From: Candidatus Acetothermia bacterium
GTDB taxonomy: Bacteria > Bipolaricaulota > Bipolaricaulia > RBG-16-55-9 > JANLFV01
Reading direction: 5' to 3'
Length of the DNA stretch: 8,004 nt
Assembly: GCA_028275195.1 (NCBI GenBank)
Contig: JAPWVC010000057.1
Location: 1-8,004 of the forward strand
Part shown: positions 5,909 to 8,004 of the stretch, piece by piece
How positions within the stretch are numbered: position 1 is the first letter of the stretch
Layout: each line of letters begins with the position of its first letter
The notes under the pieces: model-generated
Database searches by the model: none
What the model saw: only the letters and a program-made list of their open reading frames with translations
Told to the model about the DNA's origin: nothing
Translations under genes and position numbers: made by a program

Positions 5909-6788
5909 CGAAGGCCTCCGGATGGAGGAGCTCGGCGATCGTCCGGAGCGCCTGGGCCACTCGGGTCGAGGTGACCGCTGAGGCCTTGATCCCATAGACT
6001 CTCCCTTCCCGGACGGCCGCGACCCCCGCGAGGAGTCGGCTCCCGTAGATGTTCTCCACCTGGGCAGGATCGGTGAAGATGACCTCGGGATCGCGGGCGA
6101 GGAGCTCTTCCAGGCTCACCTGAGGGAAGCCGCTGATGTCGGCGAAGATGTTGATCCCACCGGCGCGGAAGAGGAGCTCATTCTCGATCGAGCCGGCACC
6201 GGCGACATAGGGCGGGGTGTCCGGGGCCATCATGTAGAGGAAGGCCGCGCGGACCGGCGCCCTCCCCAGGACCTTGCTCTCGATGAGGATGACTTCCTCG
6301 GCGATCTCGCCGATCAGGGCCTCAGCCTCTTCCAGGTTGCCCACGGCCTTCCCGACGGTCCGGATCGTGGAGAAGATGTCGGGGAGGCTGGCGATGAGCC
6401 CGGTCGTCAGGACCGTAATCTTGAGCTCTTCGAGCCTGTCTCGGACCGCGCCCCAGGCCCCCAAGACCAGGTCCGGCTCGCAAGCGAGGATCGCCTCCAC
6501 GCTCGGAGAGAAGGCCGGCCCGACCCGGGGAAGGTCAGCGACCTCCGCGGGGTTGTCGGGAGAGTCGGCGACGCAGACGAGCCTGGCCCCCGCGCCGATG
6601 TCCAGGAGGATCTCGACATAGAGCGCCCCGATCGCCAAGATCCTCTCCGGCCGGGTGGGGATGAGGATCTCCTGCCCACGGTCGTCGACCACGGTCACCG
6701 GAAATTGCTGGGCCTGAGCGATGGCCAGCACGGCGAGCCCGCCGACCAGGAGGGCGAGTAGCCGCGCCCGCACAAGTCCCGATCTCAA
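5901..6788 (-). CDS. btuF: Periplasmic corrinoid/siderophore-type binding protein (BtuF/FecB family)
   Basis: This protein should capture the ligand in the periplasm and deliver it to BtuC. The 295-residue product has a signal peptide (residues 1-26: basic RSGLVRAR, hydrophobic core, AQA cleavage site before QQFPVTVVDDRG). The mature protein has the class III layout: PERILAIGALYVEILLDIGAG in the first lobe, VEAILACEPDLVLG, a long linking helix, then SLEELLARDPEVIF and VREGRVYGI in the second lobe. No lipobox Cys is present at the cleavage site, so it is probably soluble. I chose the TTG at 6788 because GGAGGTG (6801-6795) lies 6 nt upstream and the resulting signal peptide is clean. A GTG at 6803 would add five residues but overlaps that SD and has no SD of its own. 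Ligand identity rests on the adjacent cobA. Confidence 0.88.
   Translation of the reverse strand: MRSGLVRARLLALLVGGLAVLAIAQAQQFPVTVVDDRGQEILIPTRPERILAIGALYVEILLDIGAGARLVCVADSPDNPAEVADLPRVGPAFSPSVEAILACEPDLVLGAWGAVRDRLEELKITVLTTGLIASLPDIFSTIRTVGKAVGNLEEAEALIGEIAEEVILIESKVLGRAPVRAAFLYMMAPDTPPYVAGAGSIENELLFRAGGINIFADISGFPQVSLEELLARDPEVIFTDPAQVENIYGSRLLAGVAAVREGRVYGIKASAVTSTRVAQALRTIAELLHPEAFGG
5915..5919 (-). promoter_or_regulatory. Shine-Dalgarno deciding the GTG start of btuC
   Basis: GGAGG on the minus strand, inside the last codons of btuF, lies 6 nt before the GTG at 5908. It supports the short, coupled form of the permease. Confidence 0.75.
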
Positions 6789-6794
6789 GAGCAC

Positions 6795-6801
6795 CACCTC
6801 C
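6795..6801 (-). promoter_or_regulatory. Shine-Dalgarno deciding the TTG start of btuF
   Basis: GGAGGTG lies 6 nt before the TTG at 6788. The alternative GTG at 6803 immediately abuts this site, so it is the less likely start. The inverted repeat at 6803-6821 lies directly upstream. Confidence 0.7.
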
Positions 6802-6802
6802 A

Positions 6803-6821
6803 CTGGGATGGGTTATCCCAG
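6803..6821 (-). promoter_or_regulatory. Inverted repeat (operator or mRNA 5' hairpin) before btuF
   Basis: On the minus strand CTGGGAT (6821-6815) and ATCCCAG (6809-6803) are perfect 7-bp inverted arms around AACCC. The repeat begins about where the btuF transcript should start and ends 1 nt before the SD. It could be a repressor operator covering +1, or a 5'-terminal hairpin that affects mRNA stability or ribosome access. Confidence 0.55.
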
Positions 6822-6827
6822 AGAGGA

Positions 6828-6856
6828 GTTTAACCGACCGCCCCAGGGCCTGTCAA
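6828..6856 (-). promoter_or_regulatory. Likely promoter of the btuFCD-cobA-rsmA operon
   Basis: A perfect -35 TTGACA (6856-6851) is followed after 17 nt by TTAAAC (6833-6828), a weak -10 with 3 of 6 consensus bases. The predicted start is near 6821. It lies in the 83-nt gap between the CPBP gene and btuF. A perfect -35 with a poor -10 is compatible with an activator- or repressor-controlled promoter. Confidence 0.5.
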
Positions 6857-6871
6857 GCCCGGCTCGTCATC

Positions 6872-7783
6872 TCAGAGGTCTAGCCCCTTTGGCGATGGGG
6901 GGAAGAGGTGCTCTTGCCAGAGCTTGGCCTGGGCTGGCCAAGGCTTGATCGATTTCGTGAGGGAAAGAAAAGTGATCGCCAGGGCGAAGACGGCTGTAGT
7001 GATCAAGCTCCCTTCCGGGCCGAACTCCCCGCCGCTCAAGAGCTCCGGGCCTTGCAGCTCCGCTTGGAATGGGCCGCCGGAGAAGGCAAGCCCGCTCACG
7101 GGGAGGGAGAGGCCGACCTGGAAGAGGTTCCAAGAGAGATGGACCCCGATCGGGAGCCAGAGGGCCCTGGTCTTGAGGCAGCCGAGCGCGAGGAGGAGTC
7201 CCGCCAGGCCGATGTTGATCGACCCGATCAAGCTGAAGTGGGGGTTAAAGCGGTGGAGGAGGCTGAAGCCGATCGAGATGATGAAGAGCGCGGGGTAGAC
7301 CCCCAGCCCCTCGATCAGCGTCTGGAAGGGGTAGCCGTGGAAGAGCGTCTCCTCGAAGGCCGCGGCCAAGAGGAACCCGAAGAAGAGGAGCCCCAGCTCC
7401 GGCCAGGAGAGGCCCTTCCAGCCGAGCTTGACCGCCCCCAAGAGGCCGCTCGCCGCGAGGAAGAGCCCGCCCATCCCCAGCCCAATGGCCACCCCGATGA
7501 GGAACTCCCTCACCCAGCGGGCCCTGAAGCTCAGCCCGAGAGAGGCAAACGGCCGGCGGTCGATGTAACGGACCATGAACCAGGAGGCAAGGAGGAGCGG
7601 TAAGATGAGGTAGCCGTCGAGGAGGAGGCTCCGCGGGTCACTGGAATCGAGGGCCTCGACCCCCGGGAAGAGGGCCAAGGGGAGCGAGCTGCTCGCCGCA
7701 AAGAGGAGGTAGGCGAGGGCGAGGAAGAGCAGGATCCGCCAGCCCGACCGCAGCCGCCGCGCATTGAAGAAGATGCTCCGCAT
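6872..7783 (-). CDS. CPBP-family intramembrane metalloprotease-like protein (CAAX/Abi)
   Basis: The 303-residue product is a multi-pass membrane protein with about eight hydrophobic segments. It carries the three CPBP signatures: EETLFHGYPFQ (144-154, the EE motif), FSLLH (173-177) and HLSWN (215-219). E144, E145, H177, H215 and N219 match the predicted metal site of the Rce1-type glutamate intramembrane proteases. The usual EExxxR motif has His149 in place of Arg, which is worth noting. Bacterial members act in CAAX-like processing, bacteriocin immunity or membrane maintenance, and most have no known substrate. The start is the ATG at 7783, which lies 7 nt after a -10 element and has no properly spaced SD, so a leaderless mRNA is likely. 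The gene precedes btuF on the same strand with an 83-nt gap, and a functional link to corrinoid uptake is not evident. The C-terminal 80 residues after the last motif are poorly defined, with one more hydrophobic segment at about 262-281. Confidence 0.88.
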   Translation of the reverse strand: MRSIFFNARRLRSGWRILLFLALAYLLFAASSSLPLALFPGVEALDSSDPRSLLLDGYLILPLLLASWFMVRYIDRRPFASLGLSFRARWVREFLIGVAIGLGMGGLFLAASGLLGAVKLGWKGLSWPELGLLFFGFLLAAAFEETLFHGYPFQTLIEGLGVYPALFIISIGFSLLHRFNPHFSLIGSINIGLAGLLLALGCLKTRALWLPIGVHLSWNLFQVGLSLPVSGLAFSGGPFQAELQGPELLSGGEFGPEGSLITTAVFALAITFLSLTKSIKPWPAQAKLWQEHLFPPSPKGLDL

Positions 7784-7786
7784 CCC

Positions 7787-7810
7787 CTTGAAGATACCCC
7801 TTCCTTCAAG
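7787..7810. promoter_or_regulatory. Operator-like inverted repeat over the CPBP promoter
   Basis: CTTGAAG (7787-7793) and CTTCAAG (7804-7810) are perfect 7-bp inverted arms 17 bp apart centre to centre. They cover the -10 and spacer of the CPBP promoter, where a dimeric repressor could bind. Confidence 0.45.
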
Positions 7811-7819
7811 CTATGGCAA
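7791..7819 (-). promoter_or_regulatory. Promoter of the CPBP gene, predicted leaderless
   Basis: TTGCCA (7819-7814) and TATCTT (7796-7791) are spaced 17 nt. The -10 ends 7 nt before the ATG at 7783, so transcription would begin at or within 1 nt of the start codon. Confidence 0.55.
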
Positions 7820-7882
7820 CCCCTAAGAGCTTGCTGCATTGGAAGGAGGCGAGATGAAACTACGCGCCAGCAGGAGGACTGG

Positions 7883-7910
7883 TTGACAAGCTGGGGGCAT
7901 GCCATATAAT
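7883..7910 (+). promoter_or_regulatory. Consensus sigma70 promoter of arcC
   Basis: A perfect TTGACA (7883-7888) and a perfect TATAAT (7905-7910) are spaced 16 nt, as in the tRNA-Leu promoter. The start should be near 7917, leaving a leader of about 30 nt before the TTG at 7947. Confidence 0.85.
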
Positions 7911-7931
7911 TGAGTCCTCCATCCATCGACC

Positions 7932-7940
7932 GAGGAGTGA
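7932..7940 (+). promoter_or_regulatory. Shine-Dalgarno deciding the TTG start of arcC
   Basis: GAGGAGTGA lies 6 nt before the TTG at 7947, an extended match to the 16S rRNA 3' end. No ATG in the same frame is placed correctly for it. Confidence 0.7.
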
Positions 7941-7946
7941 CCACAA

Positions 7947-8004
7947 TTGGAGAAGGAGTTGGTCGTCGTCGCTTTGGGAGGGAACGCCATCCTCCAGCCG
8001 GGCC
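7947..8004 (+). CDS. arcC: Carbamate kinase, N-terminal 19 codons (continues past window)
   Basis: Only 19 codons are visible: TTG start, EKEL, then VVVALGGNAILQPG. The VALGGNAIL block is the N-terminal strand and glycine loop of the amino-acid kinase fold, in the form typical of carbamate kinase. That enzyme makes ATP from carbamoyl phosphate and ADP in arginine or purine catabolism, or runs in reverse. The TTG start is set by the SD at 7932-7940, and a consensus promoter lies upstream. Divergence from the CPBP gene and the strong promoter suggest an independent transcript. Other amino-acid kinases share the ALGGN start less exactly, so the identity is likely but rests on a short segment. 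Confidence 0.82.
   Translation, partial: MEKELVVVALGGNAILQPG

Noticed and set aside
6804..6871. Cobalamin riboswitch upstream of btuF
   Set aside because: The leader is too short and lacks the GCCACTG B12-box core. Only a 7-bp hairpin is present.
6908..7603. 231-residue plus-strand frame opposite the CPBP gene
   Set aside because: Its low-complexity Glu/Pro/Arg composition comes from reading membrane-protein codons in antisense.
1..8004. CRISPR arrays, insertion sequences, integrases, rRNA
   Set aside because: No spaced direct repeats, transposase motifs, terminal inverted repeats or rRNA sequence were seen. The content is core-genome-like.

Overview
This GC-rich window is densely packed bacterial chromosome. 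Codons end mostly in G or C, Arg is often AGG, and Lys is mostly AAG. Shine-Dalgarno sites are strong, several starts are TTG or GTG, and promoters are sigma70-type. Both tRNA genes encode their CCA ends. The periplasmic binding protein has a signal peptide with no lipobox cysteine, which hints at a diderm. The codon bias recalls thermophiles or deep-branching bacteria, but I cannot name a taxon.

Left end (1-1600). A secreted protein of unknown function leaves the window at base 1 on the minus strand. A tRNA-Asn(GTT) gene with its own promoter lies on the plus strand. On the minus strand a tRNA-Leu(CAA) gene with a near-perfect promoter is followed by rpiA (ribose-5-phosphate isomerase A). 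The rpiA frame has no stop before tRNA-Asn. It runs antisense into the tRNA and stops at the anticodon.

Middle (1598-2609). A plus-strand two-gene unit encodes a charged, helical protein I do not recognise, then a protein with an H-x3-C-x2-C motif like anti-sigma zinc fingers. Its 3' end overlaps the 3' end of rsmA by 44 bp.

Right (2566-7783, all minus strand). In transcription order the genes are a CPBP-family membrane protease-like gene, a corrinoid-type ABC importer (btuF, btuC, btuD), the corrinoid adenosyltransferase cobA/btuR, and rsmA (ksgA). The four genes from btuF to cobA overlap by 4 to 14 nt and should be translationally coupled. Together they import a corrinoid across the inner membrane and adenosylate it. 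rsmA follows after 43 nt and is a housekeeping rRNA methyltransferase riding on the operon. The CPBP gene has its own promoter, placed so that its mRNA would be leaderless, with an inverted repeat over the -10. btuF has a separate promoter, with a hairpin or operator at the predicted transcription start.

The right edge holds the first 19 codons of a plus-strand carbamate kinase (arcC) behind a consensus promoter. No mobile element, CRISPR array or rRNA is visible. No gene-free stretch exceeds 300 bases.
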